A stretch of 64,000 nucleotides of DNA from Streptomyces fulvoviolaceus (GTDB lineage: Bacteria > Actinomycetota > Actinomycetes > Streptomycetales > Streptomycetaceae): contig NZ_JOEY01000013.1 of assembly GCF_000718165.1 (NCBI RefSeq), positions 135,956-199,955 of the forward strand, in the 5' to 3' direction. Below the pieces are notes generated by a model. That model worked only from the letters and a program-made list of their open reading frames with translations. It had not been told where the DNA came from and ran no database searches. The position numbers were made by a program, and so were the translations under genes. Shown here piece after piece: positions 1-9,029 of the stretch; within the stretch, counting starts at the first letter, position 1, and each line of letters begins with the position of its first letter.

Positions 1-1
1 C

Positions 2-1285
2 CTCACCATCACGGACGTACGGCTGACGCCGATCCTGGTCGCCGACCCGCCGCTGCTGAACACGCAGGGCGTCCACCAGCCCTACACGCCCCGGCTGATC
101 GTCGAGGTCGTGACGGCGGACGGGATCACGGGTGTCGGCGAGACGTACGGCGACACCAAGTACCTGGAGCTGGCGCGGCCGTTCGCCCAGAAGCTCGTCG
201 GCCGCCAAGTGTCCGATCTGAACGGCCTGTTCGTCGTCGCGGACGAGGTGGCCGTCGACAGCTCCCGCGTCTCCGGCCAGGTCGACGTCGGTGGGCTGCG
301 CGGCGTCCAGACCGCCGACAAGCTGCGGCTGTCCGTCGTCTCCGGCTTCGAGGTCGCCTGCCTCGACGCGCTGGGCAAGGCGCTCGGGCTGCCCGTGCAC
401 GCGCTGCTCGGCGGGAAGCTGCGGGACGCGGTCGAGTACAGCGCGTACCTCTTCTACAAGTGGGCCGACCATCCGGAGGGCGTGGCCTGCGAGAAGGACG
501 ACTGGGGTGCGGCCGTCGACCCGGCCGGGGTCGTGGAGCAGGCGCGGCTGTTCAAGGAGCGGTACGGCTTCACGTCCTTCAAGCTCAAGGGCGGTGTCTT
601 CCCGCCGGACGAGGAGATCGCGGCCGTACGGGCGCTGGCCGAGGCGTTCCCCGGACATCCCCTCCGTCTCGACCCCAACGGCGCCTGGAGCGTGGAGACT
701 TCGCTGAAGGTCGCCAAGGAGATCGGGGACGTCCTCGAGTACCTGGAGGACCCGGCCCTCGGTACGCCCGCCATGGCCGAGGTCTCCGCCGCCACCGACG
801 TGCCGCTCGCCACCAACATGTGCGTGACGACCTTCGCCGAGATCAAGGAGGCGTTCACGAAGGACGCCGTCCAGGTCGTCCTCTCCGACCACCACTACTG
901 GGGCGGGCTGCGCAACACCCAGCAACTCGCCGCGATCTGCCGCACGTTCGGCGTCGGCATCTCCATGCACTCCAACACCCACCTGGGCATTTCGCTCGCC
1001 GCCATGACCCACGTGGCGTCCACCGTCCCCAACCTCCACCACGCCTGCGACTCCCACTACCCCTGGCAGTCGGAGGACGTCCTCACCGAGCGGCTCACCT
1101 TCGAGAACGGGGCCGTGCAGGTCTCCGACGCGCCCGGCCTCGGCGTCGAACTCGACCGCGAGAAGCTGCAGTTCCTGCACCGGCGGTGGCTCGACGACGA
1201 CGGTGCGCTGCGTGAGCGGGACGACGCGGCCGCCATGCGGGTCGCCGAGCCGGGGTGGGTGACGCCGGCCGTGCCTCGCTGGTAG
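2..1285 (+). CDS. gudD: Glucarate dehydratase-like enolase-superfamily enzyme (5' truncated)
   Basis: The frame is open from base 2, so the gene starts before the window; a GTG at 110 would cut into the conserved N-terminal capping domain. The visible part has the enolase-superfamily active site: a K-x-K pair in FKLKGG (Lys codons at 581 and 587), the metal-ligand series RLDPNGAW, YLEDP and ATNMC, then SDHHYWGG and HSNTHLGI, which supply the Asp/His dyad. The Asn in the third metal-ligand position is typical of glucarate dehydratase, which converts D-glucarate to 5-keto-4-deoxyglucarate in the cytoplasm. The next gene is an ACS-type MFS permease, the usual partner for hexarate uptake, which supports the call. 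A related acid-sugar dehydratase remains possible. Confidence 0.85.
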   Translation, partial: LTITDVRLTPILVADPPLLNTQGVHQPYTPRLIVEVVTADGITGVGETYGDTKYLELARPFAQKLVGRQVSDLNGLFVVADEVAVDSSRVSGQVDVGGLRGVQTADKLRLSVVSGFEVACLDALGKALGLPVHALLGGKLRDAVEYSAYLFYKWADHPEGVACEKDDWGAAVDPAGVVEQARLFKERYGFTSFKLKGGVFPPDEEIAAVRALAEAFPGHPLRLDPNGAWSVETSLKVAKEIGDVLEYLEDPALGTPAMAEVSAATDVPLATNMCVTTFAEIKEAFTKDAVQVVLSDHHYWGGLRNTQQLAAICRTFGVGISMHSNTHLGISLAAMTHVASTVPNLHHACDSHYPWQSEDVLTERLTFENGAVQVSDAPGLGVELDREKLQFLHRRWLDDDGALRERDDAAAMRVAEPGWVTPAVPRW

Positions 1286-1392
1286 CCGTCAGTCCCCCCA
1301 CACATCCGCAACCAACAGTTGAGGAACCCCATCGGCGAGCAACCACCTCCGCGAGAGCGGCGGCGGTTTAGCCGCACAAAGGAGTGCCGCTC

Positions 1393-2790
1393 GTGTCTGC
1401 AGTCGTCCCCGAAATACACCCGCCCGCCGTCCAGTCCGCCATCCGCAAGATCTTCCGCCGCGTCGTCCCGCTGTTCTTCGTCATGTTCGTCGCGAACTAC
1501 ATGGACCGCGTCAACCTGGGCTTCGCGCAAGACGAGTTGAGGGCCGACGTCGGCCTCTCGGCCGCCGCGTTCGGCCTCGGCGCCGGCATCTTCTTCATCG
1601 CGTACGCCATCTTCGAAGTCCCCTCCAACATGCTGATGGAGCGCTTCGGGGCCAAGGTCTGGCTCACCCGGATCATGATCACCTGGGGGATCGTCGCCAC
1701 CGCGATGGCCTTCGTGAACAGCGTGGAGACGTTCTACGCGCTGCGCTTCCTGCTGGGGGTGGCCGAGGCGGGCTTCTTCCCGGCCGTCATCTACTACTTC
1801 TCCCGCTGGCTTCCCGACTCCCACCGCGGCCGTGCCACCTCCATCTTCCTGATGGGCTCCGGCACGGCGACGGTGATCGTCGGCCCGATCTCGGGCGCCC
1901 TGCTCGAGATGCACGGCGTCTGGGGCCACTCCGGCTGGCAGTGGATGTTCTTCATCGAGGGCATCTTCTCCGTCGTCCTCGGCTTCGTCGTCTACCGCTT
2001 CCTCGACTCCGGTATCGAGTCGGCCACTTGGCTGACGGAGGAGGAGAAGCGGGAGCTGGTCGCGACCATCGACGCCGAGCAGGACGCGCGCCCCACCGCC
2101 GACACGCGTGTCTCCCGCTGGAAGCTGCTCGCCGATCCCCAGATGCTCCTCTTCCTGTGGATCTACTTCGCGATCAACGTCGCCCTGTACGCGGTCACCT
2201 TCTGGCTGCCCTCGATCGTGGACGACATCGGCGGGCTCAGCTCCTTCCAGGTGGGGCTGCTGACGTCGGTGCCGTGGCTGTGCGCGATCGCCGCGGTGTT
2301 CGTCAGCGGGCGGCTCTCGGACCGCATCGGCAAGCGGCGTCCGATCCTGATGGCGTTGCTCGTCCTCGGCGGCTGCGGCACCCTGCTCGCCGTGTTCGTG
2401 TCGCCGTGGGCGGGGCTGGGCGCGCTGTGCCTGGCCGCGATGGGCTTCAAGCCGGCCTCGCCGATCTTCTGGACGATCCCGCAGAGCTACCTCGATGCCA
2501 GGGCCGCGGCACCCGGGATCGCTCTGATCAACTCCATCGGCAACCTGGGCGGCTTCGTCGCTCCCACCGCCTTCGGGCTCATCGAGGACGCGACCGGTTC
2601 GACGAAGGGCGGGCTGGTCGGCCTGACCGTCGTCGGCTTCCTGGCCGCTCTCAGTGTGCTGTTCGTACGCGGCGGCGGGCGCAACGACCGGATCCGGTCA
2701 CGCCCGGCGAAGGCCCCGGCGGCCGCTCCGGCACCGAAGGCGACCCCGGGCGCGGCCCGCACGGCAGGTCACGGGCCTGCGACAGCCTGA
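1393..2790 (+). CDS. MFS transporter, ACS family (probable hexarate permease)
   Basis: A 465-residue protein with the 12-helix MFS layout. The N-terminal segment contains NYMDRVNLGFAQDEL, close to the conserved start of anion:cation symporter family members such as GudP/GarP, and PSNMLMERFGAKVW forms the loop between helices 2 and 3. The GTG at 1393 is chosen because AAAGGAG at 1378-1384 lies 8 nt upstream; the earlier in-frame GTG at 1384 overlaps that site. It lies about 100 bp downstream of the glucarate dehydratase gene on the same strand, so glucarate or galactarate uptake is the likely role. The substrate is inferred from context. The C-terminus is an Ala/Pro-rich cytoplasmic tail. Confidence 0.8.
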   Translation: MSAVVPEIHPPAVQSAIRKIFRRVVPLFFVMFVANYMDRVNLGFAQDELRADVGLSAAAFGLGAGIFFIAYAIFEVPSNMLMERFGAKVWLTRIMITWGIVATAMAFVNSVETFYALRFLLGVAEAGFFPAVIYYFSRWLPDSHRGRATSIFLMGSGTATVIVGPISGALLEMHGVWGHSGWQWMFFIEGIFSVVLGFVVYRFLDSGIESATWLTEEEKRELVATIDAEQDARPTADTRVSRWKLLADPQMLLFLWIYFAINVALYAVTFWLPSIVDDIGGLSSFQVGLLTSVPWLCAIAAVFVSGRLSDRIGKRRPILMALLVLGGCGTLLAVFVSPWAGLGALCLAAMGFKPASPIFWTIPQSYLDARAAAPGIALINSIGNLGGFVAPTAFGLIEDATGSTKGGLVGLTVVGFLAALSVLFVRGGGRNDRIRSRPAKAPAAAPAPKATPGAARTAGHGPATA

Positions 2791-2879
2791 CGTGACGGGC
2801 GGGTCGGACGTGAGCGCCGCCCTGTTGTCGGTGGTGTGGTGCAGACTGGCCTGATCGGCACCACGTCAGGGAGCGCACC

Positions 2880-4022
2880 GTGACCGCGTCCAACGCGTCC
2901 ACCGGAAAGGGACCGTCGTACAAAGGAAAGGCCGGGCAGTGTCAGGCCCAGGTCGACCCCTTGGCTGCGGTGCGCGCACCGGACGACTCGCGCTGGGACG
3001 TCTATCTCACGGGCCCCGTCTTCCTCGACATCATCTTCACCGGGCTCGACTCCGCCCCGGTGCGCGGGACCGAGTCCTGGGCACGCGGGATGGGGTCGAG
3101 CCCCGGCGGTGTGGCGAACATGGCGACCGCGCTGGCCCGGCTGGGTCTGCGCACCTCACTGGCCTCGGCCTTCGGCGACGACCACTACGGCGACTACTGC
3201 TGGGACGCGCTGGAACAGGGCGAGGGCATCGACCTCTCGCCCTCCCGCAGGGTCCCCGGCTGGCACTCCCCGGTCACCGTCTCCATGGCGTACGAGGGCG
3301 AGCGCACGATGGTCTCCCACGGCCACGAGCCGCCCCCGGAAGGGCCCGCGTCCCACTACTCCCCCCACGCGCGTGCCGCCATCGCCTCTCTCACACCGGG
3401 CAAGCGCGCGCCCTGGGTCACCCAGGCCGCGAGCAGGGGCACCCGGATCTTCGCCGACGTCGGCTGGGACGACACCGGGGCGTGGGACCTGGCCGGGCTC
3501 GCCGACCTCGAACACTGCGAGGCGTTCCTGCCGAACGCGGAGGAGGCGATGCGGTACACGGGGGCCACGTGTCCCCGTGCTGCCGCACACGCCCTCACCG
3601 ATCACGTACCGCTCGCCGTCGTCACCCTCGGTGCGGAGGGGGCGTACGCGGTGGACCGGCGGACGGGGGAGACGGCCGAGGTCCCCGCGATCGAGGTGGA
3701 GGCACTGGATCCGACGGGGGCGGGGGACGTCTTCGTGGCGGGCTTCGTCACGGGCACGCTCGCGGGGTGGCCGCTGGCGGACCGGCTGGCGTTCGCGGGC
3801 CTGACGGCGGCGCTGTCGGTGCAGGAGTTCGGAGGGTCCCTGTCCGCCCCCGGGTGGTCCGAGATCGGGGCGTGGTGGCGCAAGGTGCAGTCGGTGGACG
3901 GCCAGGATCCGATGGCCCTGCAGCGGTACGGGTTCCTGGCGGGGCTGGTGCCGGAGGCGGCGGCGAGACCGTGGCCGTTGCGGAGGGCGGTGCCGACGAT
4001 CGGGTTCGGGCGGTCGGCGTGA
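2880..4022 (+). CDS. PfkB-family carbohydrate kinase
   Basis: A 380-residue ribokinase-like kinase. The substrate-side motif SPGGVANMATALARLG is near residues 75-90, and the PfkB signature DPTGAGDVFVAGF, with the catalytic Asp in GAGD, is near residues 280-292. The GTG start at 2880 follows a CAGGGAG sequence. The first ~35 residues are polar and probably not part of the fold. Such proteins phosphorylate a sugar or nucleoside with ATP in the cytoplasm; the substrate cannot be read from the sequence. It follows the hexarate genes by 89 bp and could act in the same pathway (for example as a keto-sugar-acid kinase), but this is only suggested by position. Confidence 0.8.
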   Translation: MTASNASTGKGPSYKGKAGQCQAQVDPLAAVRAPDDSRWDVYLTGPVFLDIIFTGLDSAPVRGTESWARGMGSSPGGVANMATALARLGLRTSLASAFGDDHYGDYCWDALEQGEGIDLSPSRRVPGWHSPVTVSMAYEGERTMVSHGHEPPPEGPASHYSPHARAAIASLTPGKRAPWVTQAASRGTRIFADVGWDDTGAWDLAGLADLEHCEAFLPNAEEAMRYTGATCPRAAAHALTDHVPLAVVTLGAEGAYAVDRRTGETAEVPAIEVEALDPTGAGDVFVAGFVTGTLAGWPLADRLAFAGLTAALSVQEFGGSLSAPGWSEIGAWWRKVQSVDGQDPMALQRYGFLAGLVPEAAARPWPLRRAVPTIGFGRSA

Positions 4023-4062
4023 GTGCGGGGGCGCCGTCCCTGAGAGCGCAGCCCCAGGAGCC

Positions 4063-4416
4063 TCAGCCCGCGGCGACCGTCAGCCGGACAACCCCGTCAG
4101 GCCCCGCCACCAGCACCGGCGTCCCCGCCCCGCCGAGATCCCGTACGGCAGCCAGATCCTCCGCGGAAGCCGACGCAGCCTCGGTGACAACCGCCGCCGC
4201 CTCCAACGACTTCGCCCCGGACGCCACAGCCATGGCCACCGCGGTCCGCAGAGCACTCAGCTTCAGCGAGTCGAGGGCAACGGTGCCCGCGACGTACGTA
4301 CGGCCGGTCTCGTCCCGCACGGCCGCCCCCTCGGGCACACCATTGCGCGCCCGCGCGGAACGGGCCAGGGTGACGATCTTGCGGTCCTCGGGGTCAAGCG
4401 CGTTGCTGTCGGTCAT
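4063..4416 (-). CDS. Cytidine deaminase-like protein lacking the zinc site
   Basis: A 117-residue protein starting at the ATG at 4416. Its N-terminal half aligns by eye with bacterial cytidine deaminases: LARSARARNGVPEGAAVRD matches the substrate-binding strand and RTYVAGTVALDSLKLSAL the region before the zinc site. The catalytic C-A-E motif is replaced by S-A-L-R, and there is no P-C-x-x-C; the protein contains no cysteine. It is therefore unlikely to deaminate cytidine by the normal mechanism. A gene annotated as cytidine deaminase commonly sits beside the ybeY/corC/era cluster in actinobacteria, and this is probably that gene. Its role is unknown. Confidence 0.75.
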   Translation of the reverse strand: MTDSNALDPEDRKIVTLARSARARNGVPEGAAVRDETGRTYVAGTVALDSLKLSALRTAVAMAVASGAKSLEAAAVVTEAASASAEDLAAVRDLGGAGTPVLVAGPDGVVRLTVAAG

Positions 4417-4444
4417 GCCCTGAGCATACGAAGAACCGGACCGC

Positions 4445-5326
4445 TCACCCCGCCACGGGGTACATCGCCCCCCGCCGCCCCTCCGGCGACGCCAGCCACT
4501 CCAGCTTCGCCGCCGTGTTCGCCTCGTCCAGCGGCGTGTGGAGAACAACCGTCAGATCGGGCCGCGCCGGCACCTTCATCGCCGTGGACTCGACGCACAG
4601 CAGCCCGACCAGCGGATGGTCGAGCTCCTTGCGGATCACCCCGGCGTCCTGGATGTCCCGCCGCTCCCACAACGCGGTGAACTCCGAGCTCTCCGCGTGC
4701 AGCCGGGCCAGGACCTCCTGGTAGCCCTCGTCGTCCGGGCGGGCCGAGCACGCCGCCCGGAACTGGGCGACCACCGTGCACGCGTTCCGCTCCCAGCTGT
4801 GCGAGCGCGAGCGGTACAGCGGATCGGTGAAGAAGTCGACGATGCAGTTCTGCGAGTTCTCCGGACGCATCCCGAGCACCCACCCGGCGGCGTCGTTGTA
4901 CATCACGCAGTTGTAGTACGTGTCCATGATGTGCGCCGGATACGGCAACCACGCGTCGATCAGCCGCCGCAGCCCCTCACAGCCGTGGTCCGCCGCCGGT
5001 TCGGGGGCCGGCGGGTTCAGCCCGGCGAGGACGTACAGATGCCGCCGCTCGGCGTTGCTGAGCCGCAGCACGCGCGCGACGGCGTCGATGACCTGCGGGG
5101 ACACGGAGATGTCCCGCCCCTGCTCCAGCCACTGGTACCAGGAGGCACCCACCCCGGCGAGTACGGCGACCTCCTCGCGCCGCAGCCCGGGCGTCCGGCG
5201 CCGCGCACCGCCGTCGGGGAGACCGGCCTCGGCCGGCGAGACCCGGGCCCGCCGGCTCATCAGGAACTCGCGCAGCTCCCGCAGCCGGTGCGCCTTGCCC
5301 GCATCGGTCTCGATCACGTCCGCCAC
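4445..5326 (-). CDS. XRE-family regulator with MmyB-like ligand-binding domain
   Basis: About 293 residues. An N-terminal helix-turn-helix (RRTPGLRREEVAVLAGVGAS, then WYQWLEQGRDISVSPQVID) is followed by a roughly 180-residue C-terminal domain typical of MmyB-type regulators. The GTG at 5326 is the likeliest start, although GGGGGAG lies only 3 nt upstream; a GTG at 5317 is an alternative. The reading frame stays open far upstream, but that part has no conserved sequence. The gene is divergent from an MFS exporter at 5453, with a perfect inverted repeat between them, so it probably controls that exporter and itself. Confidence 0.85.
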   Translation of the reverse strand: MADVIETDAGKAHRLRELREFLMSRRARVSPAEAGLPDGGARRRTPGLRREEVAVLAGVGASWYQWLEQGRDISVSPQVIDAVARVLRLSNAERRHLYVLAGLNPPAPEPAADHGCEGLRRLIDAWLPYPAHIMDTYYNCVMYNDAAGWVLGMRPENSQNCIVDFFTDPLYRSRSHSWERNACTVVAQFRAACSARPDDEGYQEVLARLHAESSEFTALWERRDIQDAGVIRKELDHPLVGLLCVESTAMKVPARPDLTVVLHTPLDEANTAAKLEWLASPEGRRGAMYPVAG

Positions 5327-5383
5327 GAACTCCCCCTGTTCACCGTCCGGCCGTCGACCCGGCCCGGCGTTCCGACCGCCTGC

Positions 5384-5402
5384 CTGGTGGTGCCACCACC
5401 AG
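5384..5402. promoter_or_regulatory. Perfect inverted repeat between XRE regulator and MFS exporter
   Basis: CTGGTGGT-gcc-ACCACCAG is a perfect 8-bp-arm dyad with a 3-nt spacer. It is centred in the 126-bp divergent intergenic region, about 60 nt from each start. Size, symmetry and position fit an operator for the adjacent XRE protein; this is inferred, not demonstrated. Confidence 0.5.
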
Positions 5403-5452
5403 CACAACTTCCCGCTCCCCACGGCTATTCCGAAGCCAGCAGGCTCTTGCGC

Positions 5453-6898
5453 ATGGCGATCGACACCGACCCCACCACACCCTCGGCCCACCCGCTCGAC
5501 ACCCCCCGGCTGTCGACGCGCGACAAGCTCGTCCTGTTCGTCCTGTGCGCCGCCCAGTTCATGGTCGCGCTCGACTTCTCCGTCCTGAACGTCGCTCTGC
5601 CCGTCCTCGGCCCGGACCTCGGCATGAGTCGGTCCGCCCTCCAGTGGGCGGTCACGGCGTTCGCGCTGCCGTCCGGCGGATTCCTGCTGCTCTTCGGCCG
5701 CATCGGCGACCTGTACGGCCGTAGGAAACTGTTCCTCACCGGGCTCGCCCTGTTCGGCGCGGCCTCGCTGCTCGCGACGTTCGCCTGGGACCCGGCGTCG
5801 TTCCTGACCGGACGCGCCCTGCAGGGCCTCGGCGCGGCGGCGATCGTGCCGACCGGCATGTCCCTGCTGACGACGACCTTCCCGGAGGGCCCGGCCCGCG
5901 ACCGCGCTCTCGGCATCTCGGGCACCCTGCTCTCGCTCGGCTTCACGGTCGGCATGGTGGCCGGCGGCGTCCTGACCGACGTGTTCGGCTGGCGCTCCAC
6001 GATGGGCCTGCTCACCCTGTTCGCCCTGATCGTCCTGCCCCTGGCCCCCGGCCTGCTCCCCGAGTCCCGCACCCCGGAACGCCCCCGCCTGGACGTGCCC
6101 GGCGCGGTCACCGTCACCGGCGGTCTGCTGTCCCTGATCTACGCCCTGTCGACGGCGGCCGACCACGGCTTCGCCCGCCCGGACGTGATCACGACCCTGA
6201 TCGCGGGCCTCTCCCTCCTCGCCACCTTCGGCTACGTCGAGTCGCGCACCGCCCAGCCCCTGGTCTCCCTGCCGATGCTGCGCCGCCGCACGGTGGCGTG
6301 GGGCAACCTGGGCGGTCTGGTCACCTTCTCGATGATGTCGACGGTCGTCTTCGCGCTGACCCTGTACCTGCAGGAGGTCCTGCACCTGTCGGCCTTCGAG
6401 ACGGGCCTCGTCTTCGGTGTGCAGGGCGTACTGTCCGCGGTCGCGGGCACCTACGCCCCGAAGATCATCGGCCGTATCGGCGCCCGCCGCACCCTGGTCG
6501 GCTCGCTCGTCGGCCAGGGCGCCCTGGGCGCGGCCCTGCTCGGCCTCAACACCCACACCTGGTCGGTCTGGCTCGCCACGGCCGCCGTCTCCCTGGCCAG
6601 CATGTGCCACCTCGGCGCGATCATCTCCTACGGCCTGACCGTCACCTCCGGCGTCCCTGACGAGGAACAGGGCCTGGCCACCGGCCTGGTCACCTCGACC
6701 CAGCAGGTCGGGCTCACCGTCGGCATCCCGCTGCTCGGCGTCCTGGCGACGACGTCGGGCGACCTGATGTCCGGCGTCCACACGGTCCTGGCGCTCGACT
6801 CGGCGATCGTCCTGGCGGCGGCGGTGCTGATCGCGGTGGGGCTGCGCGTCGGCCGGCCCTCAGGGACGGTCGAGGCGCAGCCGGTCGGCGCGCGGTAG
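5453..6898 (+). CDS. MFS drug exporter, DHA2 (14-helix) type
   Basis: 481 residues. Motif A appears as GRIGDLYGRRKLFLTG near residues 82-97, and the N-terminal half contains LDFSVLNVALPVLGPDLGMS, typical of drug:H+ antiporters of the EmrB/QacA type. Length and the hydrophobic profile fit 14 membrane helices. The ATG at 5453 is chosen because the conserved sequence begins shortly after it. The gene is divergent from an XRE regulator and overlaps the end of the convergent mmcQ-like gene by 39 bp. Substrate unknown. Confidence 0.85.
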   Translation: MAIDTDPTTPSAHPLDTPRLSTRDKLVLFVLCAAQFMVALDFSVLNVALPVLGPDLGMSRSALQWAVTAFALPSGGFLLLFGRIGDLYGRRKLFLTGLALFGAASLLATFAWDPASFLTGRALQGLGAAAIVPTGMSLLTTTFPEGPARDRALGISGTLLSLGFTVGMVAGGVLTDVFGWRSTMGLLTLFALIVLPLAPGLLPESRTPERPRLDVPGAVTVTGGLLSLIYALSTAADHGFARPDVITTLIAGLSLLATFGYVESRTAQPLVSLPMLRRRTVAWGNLGGLVTFSMMSTVVFALTLYLQEVLHLSAFETGLVFGVQGVLSAVAGTYAPKIIGRIGARRTLVGSLVGQGALGAALLGLNTHTWSVWLATAAVSLASMCHLGAIISYGLTVTSGVPDEEQGLATGLVTSTQQVGLTVGIPLLGVLATTSGDLMSGVHTVLALDSAIVLAAAVLIAVGLRVGRPSGTVEAQPVGAR

Positions 6899-7219
6899 AC
6901 CGGCCACCACCAGGTCGTACGAGTCCTCGACGAGCTCCCGGACCAGCCGGTCCGGGAGCTCTCCGTCGACCGTCACCGTGTTCCAGTGGCGCTTGTTCAT
7001 GTGGTAGCCGGGGATGATCGACCCCGGGTGCTCGCCGCGCAGCCGGATCGCGTCCTCCGGGACGCACTTCAGGTTGACCGTCAGGGGGCGGTTGTCCAGC
7101 CAGGACAGGGCGAACATCTTGCCCAGCACCTTGAAGACCGAGATCTCCGGCGAGAAGGGAAAGTCCTCCACCGCCGCGTTGAAGGACAGACAGAAGTCGC
7201 GCAGCTCCTGCGGGGTCAC
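6860..7219 (-). CDS. MmcQ/YjbR-family protein
   Basis: A 119-residue protein of the MmcQ/YjbR family (double-wing DNA-binding-like fold, biochemical role not established). Recognisable segments are FPFSPEISVFKVLGKMFAL and HMNKRHWNTVTVDG. It starts with GTG at 7219 and overlaps the corC-like stop by 4 nt (GTGA), so it is translationally coupled as the last gene of phoH-ybeY-corC-mmcQ. Its 3' end overlaps the convergent MFS gene. Confidence 0.8.
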   Translation of the reverse strand: MTPQELRDFCLSFNAAVEDFPFSPEISVFKVLGKMFALSWLDNRPLTVNLKCVPEDAIRLRGEHPGSIIPGYHMNKRHWNTVTVDGELPDRLVRELVEDSYDLVVAGLPRADRLRLDRP

Positions 7220-8523
7220 TCCTCTTTCGCCTCCTCGTGCGGGGAATCCGCCGGACCCACCGGCTCCACGAGCACAGTCACGATCTTGTTCCGGCGGCCT
7301 GCCGCGGCCTCCGCGGTCAGCCGCAGCGCCCGCCCGTCCGGGAGTTCCACGACGGAGGAGGCGCCGGCGATGGGCACCCGGCCCAGCGCCTTGGCGAGCA
7401 GCCCGCCGACGGTCTCCACGTCCTCGTCGTCGTACTCGTCCAGGCCGTACAGCTCGCCGAGGTCGGTGATGTCGAGGCGGGCGGTGACCCGGTGGCGGTC
7501 CTCGCCGAGGTCCTCCACGGGCGGGAGTTCACGGTCGTACTCATCGGTGATCTCGCCGACGATCTCCTCGAGGATGTCCTCGATGGTGACGATGCCGGCC
7601 GTGCCGCCGTACTCGTCGATGACGACGGCGACGTGGTTGCGGTCCTGCTGCATCTCGCGGAGCAGATCGCCGGCGTTCTTGGTGTCGGGGACGAAGGCGG
7701 CGGGCCGCATGGCCGTCGAGACGAGCTCGCTCTCCGCGTCCCGGCTGATGTGCGTCTTGCGGGCCAGGTCCTTCAGATACACGATCCCGACGATGTCGTC
7801 CTCGCTCTCACCGGAGACCGGGATGCGCGAGAAGCCGGAGCGCAGGGCGAGGGTGAGGGCCTGACGGATCGTCTTGTAGCGCTCGATGACGACGAGGTCG
7901 GTCCGCGGGACCATGACCTCCCGGACGAGCGTGTCGCCCAGCTCGAAGACCGAGTGCACCATCCGGCGCTCCTCGTCCTCGATCAGGGACTCCTTCTCCG
8001 CGAGGTCGACCAGCGCGCGCAGCTCCGCCTCGGAGGCGAAGGGGCCGCGACGGAAGCCCTTGCCGGGGGTGAGGGCGTTGCCGATGAGGATCAGCAGGGG
8101 CGGGATCGGGCCCATGATCCTCGCCAGCGGGACCAGGATGTACGCCGCCGCGGTCGCCGTGTTGAGCGGGTGCTGGCGGCCGATGGTGCGCGGGGAGACC
8201 CCGACGGCGACGTACGACACGAGGACCATGACGCCGATCGCGACCAGCAGGGCGCGGGTGGTGCCGGCGAACTCCTGCAGACAGGCGTAGGTGACGAGGG
8301 CGGCCGCCGCCATCTCACAGGCGACGCGGACCAGCAGCGCCACGTTGAGATAGCGGGTCGGGTCGGCGGCGATCTGGGCGAGCTTCGCGCTGCCGCGGCG
8401 GCCGGTGCGTACGGCCTCCTCGGCGCGGAAGCTGGAGACGCGCGCGAGGCCCGCCTCCGCGCAGGCGGCGAGCCACGCGACGACGACCAGGGCGATCGCG
8501 CCGGAGACGAGGGGGAGGCTCAT
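7216..8523 (-). CDS. CNNM/CorC-family membrane protein (DUF21, CBS pair, CorC_HlyC domain)
   Basis: 435 residues. An N-terminal DUF21 membrane domain (residues ~1-180, several helices) is followed by a CBS pair (about 195-315) and a C-terminal CorC/HlyC domain ending near 425. Signature segments are [15 protein letters not shown] at the start of the CBS region and [20 protein letters not shown]. Family members are hemolysin C or CorC-like proteins, some acting in magnesium or cobalt efflux at the inner membrane. The start overlaps the ybeY stop by 4 nt (ATGA), so the two are cotranscribed and coupled. Confidence 0.88.
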   Translation of the reverse strand: MSLPLVSGAIALVVVAWLAACAEAGLARVSSFRAEEAVRTGRRGSAKLAQIAADPTRYLNVALLVRVACEMAAAALVTYACLQEFAGTTRALLVAIGVMVLVSYVAVGVSPRTIGRQHPLNTATAAAYILVPLARIMGPIPPLLILIGNALTPGKGFRRGPFASEAELRALVDLAEKESLIEDEERRMVHSVFELGDTLVREVMVPRTDLVVIERYKTIRQALTLALRSGFSRIPVSGESEDDIVGIVYLKDLARKTHISRDAESELVSTAMRPAAFVPDTKNAGDLLREMQQDRNHVAVVIDEYGGTAGIVTIEDILEEIVGEITDEYDRELPPVEDLGEDRHRVTARLDITDLGELYGLDEYDDEDVETVGGLLAKALGRVPIAGASSVVELPDGRALRLTAEAAAGRRNKIVTVLVEPVGPADSPHEEAKEE

Positions 8524-9017
8524 GACACGGTCGGGGCCGGGGACGGGCCGGTGTGGCCCTTCTCCGCACGCCAGCCGTCCACGATGGCGGCCTGCAGACC
8601 GAACATCTCGGCCTTCTCGTCGGGCTCCTCGTGGTCGTACCCGAGGAGGTGCAGCACACCGTGGACGGCGAGCAGTTGGAGCTCCTCGTCCATGGAGTGC
8701 TGCGTCGGCGCTTCCTCACCCTGCTTCTTGGCGACCTCGGGGCACAGCACGATGTCACCGAGGAGCCCCTGCGGGGGCTCCTCGTCGTCCTTCGACGGCG
8801 GCCGCAGCTCGTCCATCGGGAAGGACATGACATCGGTCGGACCGGGCAGGTCCATCCACTGGATGTGCAACTGCTCCATGGCGTCGGCGTCCACGACGAT
8901 CACCGAGAGCTCGGAGAGCGGGTGGATGCGCATCCGCGCGAGGGCGTAGCGGGCGATGTCGAGGATCGCCTGCTCGTCGACCTCGGTTCCGGACTCGTTG
9001 TTGACGTCGATCGACAT
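8520..9017 (-). CDS. ybeY: Endoribonuclease YbeY
   Basis: 165 residues. It has the YbeY/UPF0054 zinc motif [11 protein letters not shown] (H-x3-H-x5-H) near residues 119-129 and the upstream motif [11 protein letters not shown]. YbeY is a single-strand RNase needed for 16S rRNA 3'-end maturation and ribosome quality control in the cytoplasm. The gene lies 12 nt after phoH and overlaps corC by 4 nt, the usual actinobacterial order. The Pro/Ser-rich tail after residue 150 is variable. Confidence 0.95.
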   Translation of the reverse strand: MSIDVNNESGTEVDEQAILDIARYALARMRIHPLSELSVIVVDADAMEQLHIQWMDLPGPTDVMSFPMDELRPPSKDDEEPPQGLLGDIVLCPEVAKKQGEEAPTQHSMDEELQLLAVHGVLHLLGYDHEEPDEKAEMFGLQAAIVDGWRAEKGHTGPSPAPTVS

Positions 9018-9029
9018 GGTTGTGCTGGT

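Noticed and set aside
4445..6781. A 778-codon open frame on the minus strand covering the XRE regulator and the strand opposite the MFS gene.
   Set aside because: Only its last 293 codons are conserved; the upstream part lies antisense to a clear MFS gene and has the Arg/Gly/Gln-rich look of high-GC shadow frames.
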